Assembly: GCF_030936135.1 (NCBI RefSeq)
Contig: NC_082619.1
Location: 3,351,208 to 3,415,207, forward strand
From: Gavia stellata
Lineage: Eukaryota > Chordata > Aves > Gaviiformes > Gaviidae
DNA length: 64,000 nucleotides
Direction: 5' to 3'
Below the pieces are notes generated by a model. It was not told the origin of the DNA. It ran no database searches and saw nothing but the letters and a program-made list of their open reading frames with translations. A program made the translations under genes and the position numbers. This document shows positions 1-13,090 of this stretch, in pieces (positions within the stretch are counted from its first letter, which is position 1; each line of letters begins with the position of its first letter).

Positions 1-2100
1 CAAAGCAGCAGCAGGGTTTGGGAGCTCAGGAGGGATGGCAGGAACTGGCACAGGGGGGATTTCTTTCCGTCATCTCTAGTTTGATGGCTTGCTGGCAGCA
101 CCCAGCAAAGATTTACAACAAGCGTTAGTCAAGAGCTGTGATCAATTGGTGAAGCTAGCACCACGACCTGGACCTGAACCAGCTCTACTCCTCCCTCTCC
201 TCCACTGAAGCCTACAGCGTGGGGTGACTGCCACTGGCTTCGCTTCAGAAAGCTGGGGGGAGGTGATATCCCTCCTGGGCACTGGCAGGCCCGTCGCCAC
301 AGCCTTGCTGCACAGGAGCTTGCAGCCTTCCCTGGGGAGGAAGGAAAGGTAAGGTTCACCTTCACCTGCCTTCCCAAGCAGACACAGAGCAGCCCCTCGC
401 TCCCGTGTAAGGTAGAGCAGCCTCTGCATTGCTCTAACTTACACTCAACCATCGTGTTGCCCCCAGACTCAAAGGTGAACAGTGTGGCTCCAGGAGGGAG
501 CACTGCAGCCCTGTCCTTTGGCATGCTGGGCTGGAAGCAGGGTGGCTGCAGAGCCTTTTCACCACAAGCAGCACAGGCTGTGCAGGCAGAAGATGTCACC
601 CAAAGGAGGTCCCCACACTTTTAAATGTGATAGATATCACTGCTAGACTCCTTGTGTAGCCAAGGTCATTTATTCCCTTTCTTTGACTGTATCCCTCACC
701 TCTGAGTTCAAGAGGTGCCTGTATAAGCTGTGCTACTCTGACTCCCAGAGCCAGCCACCACCCCAGGTCCTTCACAGGAATAGACTCCTGGCTTGGACGT
801 TGTAACTAGTCCACTCTAGATTCATCAAGCCTGGCTTTCGAGTTTTGTTTTCATTTCTTGACAGGCTATGAAGTTTCTCTGCTTTAGCCTTGCCTTGTTA
901 AATCCATCTCTCCAGGTTGGATAATCATTTCATCACTTCCTACGTTTATTACAGCAAGACCTGGGCTTCTCAGGTAAGTGCTGGCATCTCACTGGCCAGG
1001 TGCTGTCAACAGGCAGCACAAAGACAGAGCCTCAACCTCAGAAGTACTCAACCATGAGTAAAATCTTGTCTGTCATTCTTCAAACATTATTGCAAGACCA
1101 TTTTCTACCCTGCTATAATAACTAGCGATGTCCCCTATCTTGAATCAGTCCCCATGAGTTTTCAAAGCATGCTAGGTTATCATATGCTTTTTGATGCCTG
1201 TACACATGGTGCACGATGCACTGAGGTGCTTTCACTGTGTTTCAGGCTGGTCTGGACAGCACGTGTTCTCCTGTAGCCACTGGAAAAGTTTTAGTGACAA
1301 TATAAAGTGACTGTTGCATGGCTTCAGGGCTTTTGTTTGCTGATTCTATCGCCACAATTATTTCAGTGTCTGTATTCGATACTCATTGCAACCACCTCGA
1401 TAAAAGAACAGGATGAGAAACAGCCTGTGAATCCCCACTAAGTCCCAGAGCTGGATCCAGCTTGCGTTTGCACTATGCGAAATCCCTAGAGCCAGATCCT
1501 GGCCCCCATGCTCACAGGGACTATCACTGTCCCTCACATCTGATTTCAGGGTAGGACTAGCTGCAGAGACAAAATCTTTCTCAGTGTAAAACTATACAAA
1601 TATAGCACAGAAGAATAACTCTAATGACCTGTATGATTTACTCCATCACGACAGACTGTAGTTGAGGCTTACTGCTGTTTCCAAATAATTGGAAGGGTTA
1701 CAGAAAGCCAAAGGAAAGTAGAAGGCATTGATGTGCTGCTGTAGGAACCAGGGCTCTCGGAGTTCATTCTGGATTTGGTGTGTGACTTCCAGCTGTTAGT
1801 CACCAGACCTATTTTCCAGTTTCTAGCTCATTCGTTAATTCCAAGTGTCACATCTCATTCCTTCCAGCTCGGGCTAAATCAGGCTTGAATTTTGCTGATG
1901 CTGAATGTCTGCCCACCTCCTCAATTCCAGGTAACGAGCTCTGTGGGGTTTTGCTGGAGGCACCTTAAAACAGAGGTGCGGTACAAACAGTTCTGGTAAG
2001 GGTGGCTTATTCGGTCACTCTCCCCTGGTCATCCCCAGCTGTTTAACCCAGTTTCAAGCCGATCCCCATGGTTAGACCCCCCACATGGCTTTGATGAGAA

Positions 2101-2135
2101 GAATATAATATAATGAAATATAATATAATACATTA
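2101..2135. repeat. AT-rich simple repeat (TAATA-like)
   Basis: A short run of reiterated AATAT/TAATA units ending in a TACATTATTTTA stretch. It looks like an ordinary degenerate AT microsatellite. Confidence 0.6.
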
Positions 2136-2401
2136 TTTTACAAGACTATTTCCAATGGACTTTTAAGACCACATAAGGTTAAGTGACACAGAATTTAATG
2201 CATCTGTCCATAGATGAAGTGAATAGACATTTTGGTTAGCTTGGGGTTTTTTTAAAGCTATTTGACTCACTGGGCCTGTCAGTCCAACAGACTGTCTGAT
2301 TTTGCATTAATGTTCCAGGAAAGCATAGGAAAGATTTCCAGCTAAATCTGCAAGAAAAATATTTGCATTTCCCTCCAGGCTGATTTCTAACCTAGATTGT
2401 T

Positions 2402-2427
2402 GGGGTTGGGGGTTTTGGGGGAGGGGG
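2402..2427 (+). other. G-quadruplex-forming motif
   Basis: Four runs of four or five Gs are separated by loops of two, four and one bases, which satisfies the canonical intramolecular G4 rule on the + strand. It is isolated, within otherwise AT-leaning intergenic sequence, with no visible gene nearby. Confidence 0.6.
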
Positions 2428-3840
2428 TTGCTGCTTTTCAGTAAGTTTCCACAAAATAGATATTTTCCTTTACTCTGGAAAAATGAAATTCAGACCACTG
2501 CAGATGCTCACATGCCAAGACTTTCAAGCACGAGAAAATTTTGAATTTGTAAGTATAAAACGTACGACATTTTGCTTTGGAATAGGATTGGAAGGGAAAA
2601 GCTCAGTTGTAAAGCTGAACTGAGGTCATTTTATTATTCAAAATGAAAAGAAAGAGCTTTCTTTTAGCTAAAGGAAGATAGAATTTTGAGCGGCTCTGAC
2701 TATTTTCTAAAATTGATTTTTTTCCAAAGACAAGCAACAGCCTTATTAATTATTTATATTGTGGTCGTATTAGGTCAATTATTAAATCACTTAAGTGAAA
2801 ACTAAAAGATTCTTAGGCATTTATTTTACGTGAAAGTGGATGAAAATGGAAACTACCAAGAAGATTTTTCCAGTTTAAGAGAAAAATGTTAACCGCTGTC
2901 TCCCTCGGCAAACAGAAGGTTTGGGACAGTTCTGCCTTTAAACATGGGAGGCAAAGGGGGAAGGAGAGGGGTTCATGGCTCATAACTGAAGTGGAAAAAA
3001 ATCCCAAATACGTCATTTTCTTTTTGTTGCTTCACTGTATACAAGAGAGTTTGAAATGGAAATGAGCCTCCCTGGGGGAGACATTTCAGACAGGACCGTG
3101 TTGGCTGCCTCTGTTCTTGTCCCCTTGACTGTAGGGGAGCGGGACCCAACTGGAGGTTAGGGGAGAGGGGGAAGCCACTAACGAGCCACCCAACAGCTTG
3201 TCCTTCCCGCTACACCAACAGTTCCTAAGTGTTGGCCCCACCGCTGCTGGCACTGTGCAGCCAGCATCACCACAGCCTGCAAAGTATGGCTAAAATGTGC
3301 CTAACCTTTTGCTTCGGGCTTAAATTGATTCTGATCTCTCTTAACTGCTTTGAGAGTCGACCCTCAACATGGGGCTGACTCTCCCAGCCCACATTGCTGT
3401 GTCAGGTCCGATAGAGTCGGATGAGTGCATTCAGCCGTGCAGGGGATTACGCTCATTCCCACAAACTCTCCTACTTAACTGAGTATCCCCCAAAGCTCCC
3501 AGGACCCGAGGCTGGAAGACTCTGGGGTTCCCCTGAGCAGCACTGTCGTTATCTTCACTACGCTACATTTACCCCATGCAATCGTCCCCATTTTGCTTTT
3601 TTGCCATTCATGTAACATGGGTCAGAAGCGACTGTGAGTCAGTGTTGTGCTGAAAGAAAAGCAGCTTTCCTGACCCCTCCTGCAACTGGAGATTGCCCTG
3701 AAGCACAGCACCTAATTAACCTTGTTTTATTCATTGTAGCTGCAGGTGTTTTTATTGCTCATAAACCTATCCTGGTCCCTCTCTTCAGCTATTCTCATCT
3801 TCTGTGGGCCATGATTCTTTTCGAAATGTCCATTTTATAA

Positions 3841-4110
3841 ATCACTTTAATTAGTTTTATATCATTCTGTTATATTTATATTACTTGATTTAGGTTTCAG
3901 ATTGCTTCCATTACATCTTATATATTGCTTTGATTTTATTTATGGTGTTTCTAGTGTATTTGCATTGCTTTCCTTAGAATGGATATCATTTTGGCTGGAT
4001 TTACAGTGTATTTCTTCAGTTAGATTTATATCACTTTAATTAGATTTATATCCCTTTAGAATTTGAGAGCTTCACTTAGATTTATAATATCTCTTTTACT
4101 AGGCTTGTCT
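3841..4110. repeat. Degenerate AT-rich tandem repeat, unit about 20 bp
   Basis: The phrase TTAGATTTATATCACTTTAA is repeated back to back near 4021-4060, with looser copies on both sides (near 3840-3870 and 4075-4095). The unit length is about 20 bp and divergence is high. It looks like a decayed minisatellite, with no coding meaning. Confidence 0.5.
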
Positions 4111-7100
4111 CGTATAGGAGATTCACATCCTTTTTGTTTTAAAGGATATTGCTTAACTCAACACTGATGTTGCTTTATCTAGACTTTGGTCAGCCTCCCA
4201 ATTAGAAATATGAAGCAAGAACTCACCACCTGTTTCCCCCCCTCCCATTTCCACTGGGATCATTCCAGCATAAACTGTGCTGATTTAAATTAACCTCTTC
4301 CAAGTCAGCACCAGCAGGAATGTAGTGGAGATCATCTCACTAACTGGATTCATCAGAATACCCAGTGGGAGTCCAATTAGTGAGATACTACTTTTATTCC
4401 TTTCTTTCCTGTGCACTAAATATCACCCCATCATAGGGAAGCTGAGCACACTGTCCCAATGGCAGGGGACCAGGACTGTGCTCTCCCAGGATGCAAGACT
4501 CAGGGATCAGCGTGCAGTTGGGTGATGTAGGCTCCAAACTGGGTTTTCCCTGTGCAAGCAAGTGCCCTAAACATGAAGCAACTGGGTGTTGAGGGAGCAA
4601 TAGCATTTCCTTCTCCACCTGCCTTTTTCCAGGAAAATAAATAAGGAGAGCTCAGAGCTGGCAATCCCAGGCATAGTGGCATCTCTCTCCTCAGCATTTC
4701 CTTCTTGCTGGCATCCCCAAGACCAAAATTGTGTGAAGGGCGCAGGCACCTATGCCCTGTCTACGTCGAGGCCATGCCCCCTCACTCCTTGTTTTGAGCT
4801 GAGGTCTTGCAGGACATGAAATTCCAGTGCAAGAGCCTGTCCCTTGACACCCTGGCCAAGAGCACAGCAGAAGGAAAGCAGCAGTGCTCTGAAAAGCTGC
4901 TCTTCCAGTTAACAGCCACTGGGGACCTGGCTTTGTATTTCCTGCCCAGCTCTGATCACATCAGCGTAAGAAATCAGCTAGAAGGGATCTAAATCCATGT
5001 GCTTCAGGGCGAAAACCAACTTCTGATTGAGATGGGTCAGTAGACATCCCTGAGGGCTGTTATTTCAGATGTTCACAGCAGGATATTTGGAAACATGTGA
5101 TTTGGGGCTCTTTTGGAGGGCAGGACAGTGGGCCAAGTGAACCACTGCTCCCAGACCTTACCCAGTTTTATCTCTAAACCCACTGAGGGCCTGAGCTGAT
5201 GGACTTTAATTTCTATTAAGATCTTCAGCCATCAGCACTCAGTTTGGCAGGGGTGGCTGCACTCACTCAGAGGTCTCATGCAGACAAAATCAACCTCCTC
5301 AGTATCTTCTTTCCCAAAACACAACATGACATTGGAGCTTACTGTGTGTCCAGGAATATTAAAAGCTTATGAGATGTGTCACTCATACAGCTGTAGCATT
5401 AGGGTACCTGGGGCTTGGCTACACGAGGTACCTGCCAACCAAAGAACAGCCTGTCAGCACTGCAGAGGGTTGCACATCCTCCCCATCCCTGGAAATGGCA
5501 GGAAGGTTTCCATTCTGCTCACTGTGATACTGCAGGACAGCTTTCATGGGACAGTTTCAGAAGGCTTTTGCAATGGGTTTAAATGGGATTCCTGTATTTG
5601 TGCGGCTTTTGGGAGCCCGTGTCAAACAGGCCAAAAGCTGGGTTCAGGAAAGGAAAAGAAAAAAGTTTTTCACCTACCAATGCCTTCGTCCTGCCCTGTC
5701 TTTGTCTCTCTCTGACCTCCCCCTTCTTGTGTTTATTCCCTCTGTGAACAGGACAAACCCTATGAGGCATGAAGCAGTGAGGGAGGCGAGGAATGTGTTA
5801 CAGAAAGCCTGTTGTTTGATAGTTGAATCCAGATGTTAAGGGAAGGAGCAGAGTTGTGTGAGTGGGACAGAAAAAGGCTGAAGCAGGAGAAAGTAAGGGG
5901 CATCAAGTCTGCCATGCCAGTTAGACCAGTTAAACACAGAAGGGATATGAATTTGACTCTTCAGGTACAATTTCTATTCTGCCCTCAGCAGAGGACAGAA
6001 GCTGGACCAAAAGTGAAGCCTGCCCAGATCTTCAGCATAAGAGAAGGGCTGACCCGCAAAAACTACTAAATCCTACTCTCCTATTCCAGTGTTAGGTATT
6101 TTGGCCCACACCAAGAGGCATCTTCTGCAGAAGGCATGCACAGCCAACGCTTAGTCGTGAGCCTGCTTCACAAAAGCAGCTATTACTCATGTAAGGAGCT
6201 GTAGGACAACGTTGGCTACAAGGAAGATTTTCCAAGCATTTCCTAGTAGCTCCCAAATCTACACCGTCAGCATGAACTCTGAAGTCTCTCCTTCAGACAG
6301 ACCAGACTTTTCCACGTGATCCTTCCAGCCGTCATCGCCTTTCTAAGGAATGGCAGCCCAGATCTTGACTACAGTTAGTGGATGGTCCCCACCGGCTCCC
6401 ACGGTTCAGGATTTCTCTCTCCCTGTGAGGGATCCTCATCTGTATTGCGTGGTGTGGCTTCAAGGGTATTATTTTCGGGGCATTTCCCTATTCCACCCTA
6501 GCTGTGAACCAGGTCACACGGACCACGGCAGGAGCAGGCTCATGCTGTTGAGTCTCTTCCCGTGAATTTACCCAGGAGAAAAGGGGCAGAACCCCTCCTG
6601 CACATGCCAACAACCACTTCAACTGCTCTCCTCCCCCCTTCCTCTGTCTTTCTCATCCTCCATGCAGCTGCATCCAGCCTCTACATAAATGAGCATGGTA
6701 TCTCAATTAATGTGCATCTAATCAGGACATCAGCATCTCTGGAAGAGAGTCTGCATTGGCTATAGAGGTTGAGCACTCAGTTAACCTCCCAGTGCTTTGC
6801 CACTGGGGCCTGTTCATTTAATTACACCCAGGCTGCTGTGTTCCTCAACCTTTTAATTGCCCAGGACAGAGAATAGAGTGGTAAACAGGTCAGAGATAGA
6901 AGATGCTAGGCATTGTTTTAAGACAGTAAAGCTGTTTTTAAACACCATTCAGAAGCTTGTTTTATGTAATTGCTGAGAAAAGGAGGGCATTCAGGAGGGG
7001 CAGCAGGGAACACTCAAAAGGGATGCTGAATAGTTTTTAATTAATGAAAAATGACTTGAAACCTGATTCCCTTCTGTAACAGTAAGATCTCTACTGAACA

Positions 7101-7413
7101 GCACAGCACAAATCCTTTCCCAGAGCTGCAGATCAAGCCATAGGTACTCTGTAGTAATATTCCTGATAATAGCTGGGATTTAGTCAACAAGTTGGGGGGA
7201 CTGGGAGAATAAAAAAAATCCAATTCACTCTCCCAGAGCTCTATTAGTTCTGCAGTGCTGTGAACAATAGTAAAAAGCTGATTTTTATGTGTTTACATCC
7301 CCAAAATAGTTGCCCTGATTGAATCTGTCAAAAAGCACTGATGATTCTTTCATGTAGCTTTAAAAGTAGAGTTTGGCATGAAAATGAAGGATGGAAGATT
7401 AAAGAGAACATTT

Positions 7414-7486
7414 GGGTCTGATCCCTGACCTCAGTTACACCAACTTTAGTTGAGATTAACACCAGTGTAAATAAGATGAGAAACTC
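7414..7486. repeat. Ancient amniote interspersed repeat fragment
   Basis: The stretch resembles, from memory, a widespread old sauropsid repeat. It begins with a 'gggtctgatcc' phrase followed by 'cagttacacc' and then an inverted 'ccagtgtaaa' phrase. Divergence is high and the family name is not certain. Confidence 0.4.
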
Positions 7487-9782
7487 GGGGACTGAACAGG
7501 CAGTAAAAGCTTATTCTTGGTTGATTTTCATTTTGAAGACTCGGATCTCTCAGGCTGTTCTGGACAACTGCTGAGTGGGTTTTCAGAGCACAACCAAAAG
7601 TCTGGTTTTCCTTCCCCTTGGTTTCACATTACTGTCCTGAACTCTTTTCTGTCCAACAAACTAGCCAAAGTGCTGGAAGGAGAGGTCTGCCTGGCTCTCA
7701 GTGTGTGCACACAGAGCTCTCCTCAGTCCAGCAAGGGAAACAAACCTGATGAGGCCAGGGCAGGGGACAGAAAGCCTTGGTAAACTGCAGGCAAGCTGCC
7801 CAGCGAAGGCTGGGAGAGAGGATGGCTCTCAGGATCTGCTAGCTGGATTAATAGTCTGGTCAGGGCCCAAGACCTGAGGCTGCAGTGACAGGATGTTTCC
7901 TGGGGTTCTGGTCAGCTCTGCAGCTTCTGAGATGAGCTAGCTATACAGTGTTTTGCTGGCTGAAAGTGCTGCAGAAAGGACCTGCAGAGCCGAGAGTCTG
8001 CTGTGAGTAGCTCTCGGAGAAATGCATTGCCCGGAGCACAGGGAAGCCTTCTCAAGCCCCTGTTCTACCTCCATCCAAAAGCACATCATGCTTCCCAGCT
8101 TCAGCAGGGTCAGGATCTTGCTTCTTCCCATTGCAGTTTGTGGGCGATCCTGGTCTATTATAAGTGAGCGTGATCTAGTCTTAAACCTCTTGCATTGACA
8201 AAACAGGTGTATGCACAAGCTTTGATGCTCGCTCCATCCATCTACTCCATGCCTTAACCAAGCAAGGGCAAGGGTGTTTTGTACAGTTCATTTGACACAG
8301 CCCAATAAATCACCTTGAAAGAAATATGGCTTGACATCAGTGCTTTGTTTGAGCTTTGGATTGGAAAAGACTTGGTATCGGGGCCCTGAGCACACCAGCA
8401 GGCACTAATTGCCCCAGCGAACCTCACCTGGGCCTCAGCCCACACACTCTCTTCCCACTGGCCCCACAGCCCTCCCCTGAGCTGGCTGCGTGGAGCACTG
8501 GGGTAGGGTGGGAGGCTGCCCCACAAGAGAAGATGAGCAGAGTGGGACAAGGCTGCATCTTTGCCAGCACAGGCATGGTCCTGGGCAGGGTGAGCGGAGC
8601 AGGCTTAGCAGGGATAACTGGTTCAGCTAGCCGTCCAGTGATCAGCAGGCCAGTGTGAGATGATAAGCCAGGTCCAGGGTGATGTTGAGGACACAAGTCA
8701 AGCTGAAGAGGTCCTACCTGCAGGGGAGCTCAGGTAAGGGCTGGGGGCCAGGGTCCTTGCTTAAAAGGGGCAGTGGTGCCAGGGCAGAGGGGGTGCAGTG
8801 GGGAAAGCTGAGACTGGACATTTAAGGCTGCTTGTTGCTTTTAGGGCCCCAGCAGTTAGGTGTGGAACAGACCTTCTGAGGGTGCCGTGCCTGGATGTGT
8901 GCCTTCCCTGACAACCAGGGCTTCCTAGCTGCTCTGTGGCTTCTGCACTGAATTTCTGTTCAACAGGGCGCATGATGCTAGTGGCAAAGACAACCTGAAA
9001 TGGCAAACAAGGCCTTTTTGAAGAAACATTAACAGTTTGGAGGACCTAGAGCTTCTTGGGAACCACTGCGGTTGTTCATTCAGCAGCCTGAGGGGAACCA
9101 CACTGGCAGTGATATAGCTTGGTTCTGCAACAGTGGAGCTGTGTGGGACTGAGATCAGCTGAGATGTGGAAGAGGTACTGCTGCACCTGCATGAAAGCCC
9201 CCTGCAGCCCTCCAGTTACCGGACACTGGCAGGGCTCGCTCTCTCCCTGCTGCTCTGCGGCAGAGGGTGGGAGGTGTGTCTCTTGCCCCTCCAAAGGTGA
9301 GGGATGCAGAGGAGTTGCTGACAGCAGAGCAGTTTTCAGCAAGCTGCTGTTCCCCGCTGCCCAGCCTTGCACAGCCCAGCTCCCCACTGAGTTACCAAGA
9401 TTGTTTCTTAGAATAAGCAGCTCATTCATAATAAACATCCTCACTCTTTGATGTGTTGGTGGTACTGTTGTTGTGGTGTTTTAAATACCTTGGTTTCATG
9501 CTCATAATGAGAAAACTGGCCACAGAGCCTTACTGGAAGTTGATGAGAAAGTAGCAGTAATTATTGCTCTCTCCTCTATGGAAGGTAAACTTCGGATGCT
9601 AATGGCCCCTAGAGTATTGAGTGATTACTCACGTTGGGGTGAAACTGCAGAGGGAAAGGGCCTTCATTCTCTTTGGTCTTAAATGCTCCTGTGTTCAGGG
9701 GGTTGGGCAGGAAGCATCCTAGATTGCGTAAGAGATAGTTGCAGTAGTCTGATTTTGGACTAAGAGGGGAAAGGATTTCTTT

Positions 9783-9801
9783 GGGGGGGGGGGAGGGGGG
9801 G
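9783..9801 (+). repeat. Poly-G tract
   Basis: Eleven Gs, one A, then seven Gs. A simple homopolymer-like tract and a likely site of length error or polymorphism. Confidence 0.9.
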
Positions 9802-12340
9802 CAGGGAGGGACGGGATAGATGTTTTCCCGGAATGGATGAAGAGAGAGGATGGTGTAGGTATTTATGCATCATCCAGCTTGACAGCATGTACGCAACAGC
9901 AAGTGGGTGGTAAGTGGTGAAGACAGGGTGGCTGCAAACATTTTTGTTTGCCTGGTAAATTTGCATGCAGGGAAGGCAGGGCTCTTGCAAGCAGTTTAGC
10001 CACAGAGCCTTGCGTGGGATGCTATATGACTTCTCACACTCTCTGCTTCTGTTTTTCCCTGACCTGCTAAGGCTCTAAGCTTTTACAGCAAGGGCTGTCT
10101 TTGAGTCCAGGTCTTTGTGGGCATTGGTCCCTTCCTGGTTTTCCAAGGTGCCGATGGTGATGCTGAGCTTCTGTAAATGAAGTTTTGAGGTGAGGAAGAA
10201 GGAATGAAGATTTGTAGCTTGGCCAAATATTAGTGGTTTTTCCCCAGGGATGACAAAGGATGCATCTAAGGCACGAAGGCAAACCCCATGTCAGATTGTA
10301 ATCCCCTGCTCCCACGCACTGCCCTGCTGGAACTTAACAACAAAGCACAGCGGAGAGTGTTTTCTTTTAACAGCATATTTTTTTTCCTTAACCTTGTTCT
10401 CAAACATGGCTGAGGTATTTTAATGGAAGTTTCCTCCCAGTAAAATGACTGCAGCGTGCACGCATACCAGAAACTCTTGACCCAGACCATTAACATCCAG
10501 TAAAACTAAATGTAATTCAGCAACTGATCCCGCAATGGGAACATTGAACTGTAAGGCATGTTTCAACTTTCCTATAGTTCAGAAAAGAGATTACATGTAT
10601 GAAGAGCTGTCCCATATTAGCAAACAGCAAAGGTGGAAGAGGCTGACTGACACCAGTAAAGCACTGGTTTGCCATTCAGACCTGTCACGAAGTCTTTAAG
10701 TGGTACTTACTCTTCTCCAGCTACCCTTAATGGCCAGTAATTCTCCACCCACCCCTAACCTGTTGAAGTGTGTCTTGCTGCGATGCTGCCCAGCAGTGTC
10801 TGTCCCTTTTGCTCATCAGCTTTGAGTCTCTTTCAAATCTCTCCTGTGCTCCCTGGTTACTTTTCGGTTATCTGCTATTAAAGAGCTACTTGCTCTTTAA
10901 TTCTGTTGCCTGCCAGTGTTTTGAATCCCCTCACCATCCTCCAGTATTTCTCATCTGTGTATCCATTCATTTTGGGCCTGGGACCAAATCTACCTTTCCC
11001 AGGTCAGACTCAAGGTTCAGTTGTGCCCTGCTCAAATTGCAATCTGCAGGACTACAGCATTCCTGGCAAGGTGCTGAGCCTCGGAAAGAGCTTTCTGAGG
11101 CAGCCTGCTTTCTGATTTCCTTTGCTCTAGCAGGTACCAGGAGAAAAATGATACTACTTACTCCAAGCCAACTTTGCTAGCTTGGCAACACAGTGAAGGG
11201 CAGTCCTGAATTACCTCTCGCGCCCCAGGATCCAGGTACGCAGTGGGCACTGCTAAAACCTGCAGCTGGGAGGGCGCGCTCCCGCGCACGTGTAGAGCTG
11301 CAGGGAGTGCGGCCCTATCTCCCTTTATCCTCCAGCACAGACACAGGACCGTGCTGGTGCTTGGGGCTCAGTTGCAAGCTGATGGACCTGAAGTTACCCT
11401 AGCGCAACAGGGAATGGATTCCAGATTTGGGCCAAGAAGTGAGTGTGGCCTTCCGAGGGTTGGAAGTGTTGGACTTCCGAGGGTTATTTGTGCCCACTGA
11501 CCTCATGGCATCTTTCCTTCCAGCCCCTGCTGGGGTCCTCCTGTCTTTTTGCATAATCTCCTCTGAATAAAGACACTGTGAGTGGGGCCTCCTTTGCAGC
11601 TTTTGTCATGAGGAACTGTCTTCCTGTATGTTTCTACCTTGTGGGCCCTCCCTCTCTTTTTGTATCTGAGCTGAGCCATTTCTTTTCCCTCCTGTTTGCA
11701 CCTCTTAACTTTTTCTTCTCTGCTCTTATTTTCAGCACTGCTATTGTCCTGAGAAGTATTTCAAGGAGACAATTTGTTTGAGGGAGGCTGTGAAATTTTA
11801 GGGTTAAAACTTGTGTGAGGTGCCCCAAGAAGTCCTACTTGGACAAGAGTGATTTCTTTGCCTGGAAGTATGGATTTTAATGGTTGTTTCTATTTATTTC
11901 TGCGCTTCTCCTTGTGAAGCTCTTTCTCTGAGGCCCTGATCCTGCTGCCACAGTGACCTTTGTGTTTGCAGAGAGACCTTTTGAAATCAAAGGGGCCCTT
12001 CATGAGCATCTGCCCATCTGGAAGTGATTGCAGGACGGGGTGGGTGAAGGGCAGATTGGGAGCTTTTTGAGTGTGAACTGCAGAGTCTGAAGTGACCCAG
12101 GTCCGCATGCCTGCGAAAGAAAATCTGAAGCGGTCCGTATTACATCCTCAGGGGCAGGAGTGTGTCCAGCGTGCAACGGCCCTGTAACGGTGCGCTGTGA
12201 GAGCCTGAGCAATCGTGTAACTGTCGCTTGATTCGCAGCAAGCACATGTTTAGAGGACTCAGTGTGTGTTTGTGCAGGCAGGAGAGCTGGCTTTGCTGTT
12301 AACGCTGCCCTCCCTTCCCCTTTCCAACTGTGGTTTGCAG

Positions 12341-13090
12341 ATAGCTGGGTATCCCGAGAAAAAGAAGCAGCTAGCTGGGTATCCCGGGGAAAAGAAGCAG
12401 ATAGCTGGGTATCCCGGGGAAAAGAAGCAGATAGCTGGGTATCCCGAGGAAAAGAAGCAGAAAGCTGGGTATCCCGGGGAAAAGAAGCAGAAAGCTGGGT
12501 ATCCCGGGGAAAAGAAGCAGCTAGCTGGGTATCCCGGGGAAAAGAAGCAGAAAGCTGGGTATCCCGGGGAAAAGAAGAAGCAGCTAGCTGGGTATCCCAA
12601 GGAAAAGAAGCAGCTAGCTGGGTATCCCGAGGAAAAGAAGCAGCTAGCTGGGTATCCCGGGGAAAAGAAGCAGCTAGCTGGGTATCCCGGGGAAAAGAAG
12701 CAGAAAGCTGGGTATCCCGGGGAAAAGAAGCAGAAAGCTGGGTATCCCGGGGAAAAGAAGCAGCTAGCTGGGTATCCCGAGGAAAAGAAGCAGAAAGCTG
12801 GGTATCCCGGGGAAAAGAAGCAGCTAGCTGGGTATCCCGGGGAAAAGAAGCAGCTAGCTGGGTATCCCGAGGAAAAGAAGCAGCTAGCTGGGTATCCCGG
12901 GGAAAAGAAGCAGCTAGCTGGGTATCCCGGGGAAAAGAAGCAGAAAGCTGGGTATCCCGGGGAAAAGAAGCAGAAAGCTGGGTATCCCGGGGAAAAGAAG
13001 CAGCTAGCTGGGTATCCCGAGGAAAAGAAGCAGAAAGCTGGGTATCCCGGGGAAAAGAAGCAGAAAGCTGGGTATCCCGAGGAAAAGAAG
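12341..13090. repeat. 30-bp minisatellite, about 25 copies
   Basis: Twenty-five near-identical 30-bp units run from 12341 to about 13090 and stop immediately before the OAF CpG island. Each unit contains GCTGGGTATCCC, then GGGGAAAAGAAGCAG or its GAGG variant. Variation is confined mainly to two places: G or A in the CCCGGGG/CCCGAGG segment, and AT, CT or AA before GCTGGG. One unit (near 12570-12585) carries an extra AAG triplet. Because 30 is divisible by three, the array stays open in several frames on both strands and yields long spurious decapeptide-repeat ORFs. A higher-order pattern is present: about 230 bases from 12601 recur identically 240 bp later, from 12841, showing duplication of an eight-unit block. 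Confidence 0.97.

Larger units (their letters stand above)
1..12340. other. Non-coding flank upstream of OAF
   Basis: No exon, RNA gene or intact mobile element was recognised here on either strand. The open frames present are short, lack recognisable protein similarity, and are not bounded by convincing splice sites in a shared frame. By synteny with human 11q23.3 (from memory) the next gene leftwards should be TRIM29, but no TRIM29 coding sequence is visible. What can be seen is a G-rich tract near 2402, an AT-rich degenerate tandem repeat near 3841-4110, an ancient repeat fragment near 7414, and a poly-G run near 9783. The stretch could hold enhancers or unannotated non-coding transcripts, but nothing in the sequence shows that directly. 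Confidence 0.6.

Noticed and set aside
129..599. 156-codon minus-strand frame, considered as a possible TRIM29 exon
   Set aside because: The translation shows no RING, B-box, coiled-coil or other TRIM29-like sequence and no matching splice context.
2361..2368. Scattered single ATTTGCAT octamers (also near 3958, 9959, 41104, 57669)
   Set aside because: A few copies of an 8-mer are expected by chance in 64 kb on two strands; only those with extra context near POU2F3 were kept.
11450..11485. Direct repeat of TTCCGAGGGTT upstream of OAF
   Set aside because: Two short copies only, with no further structure.
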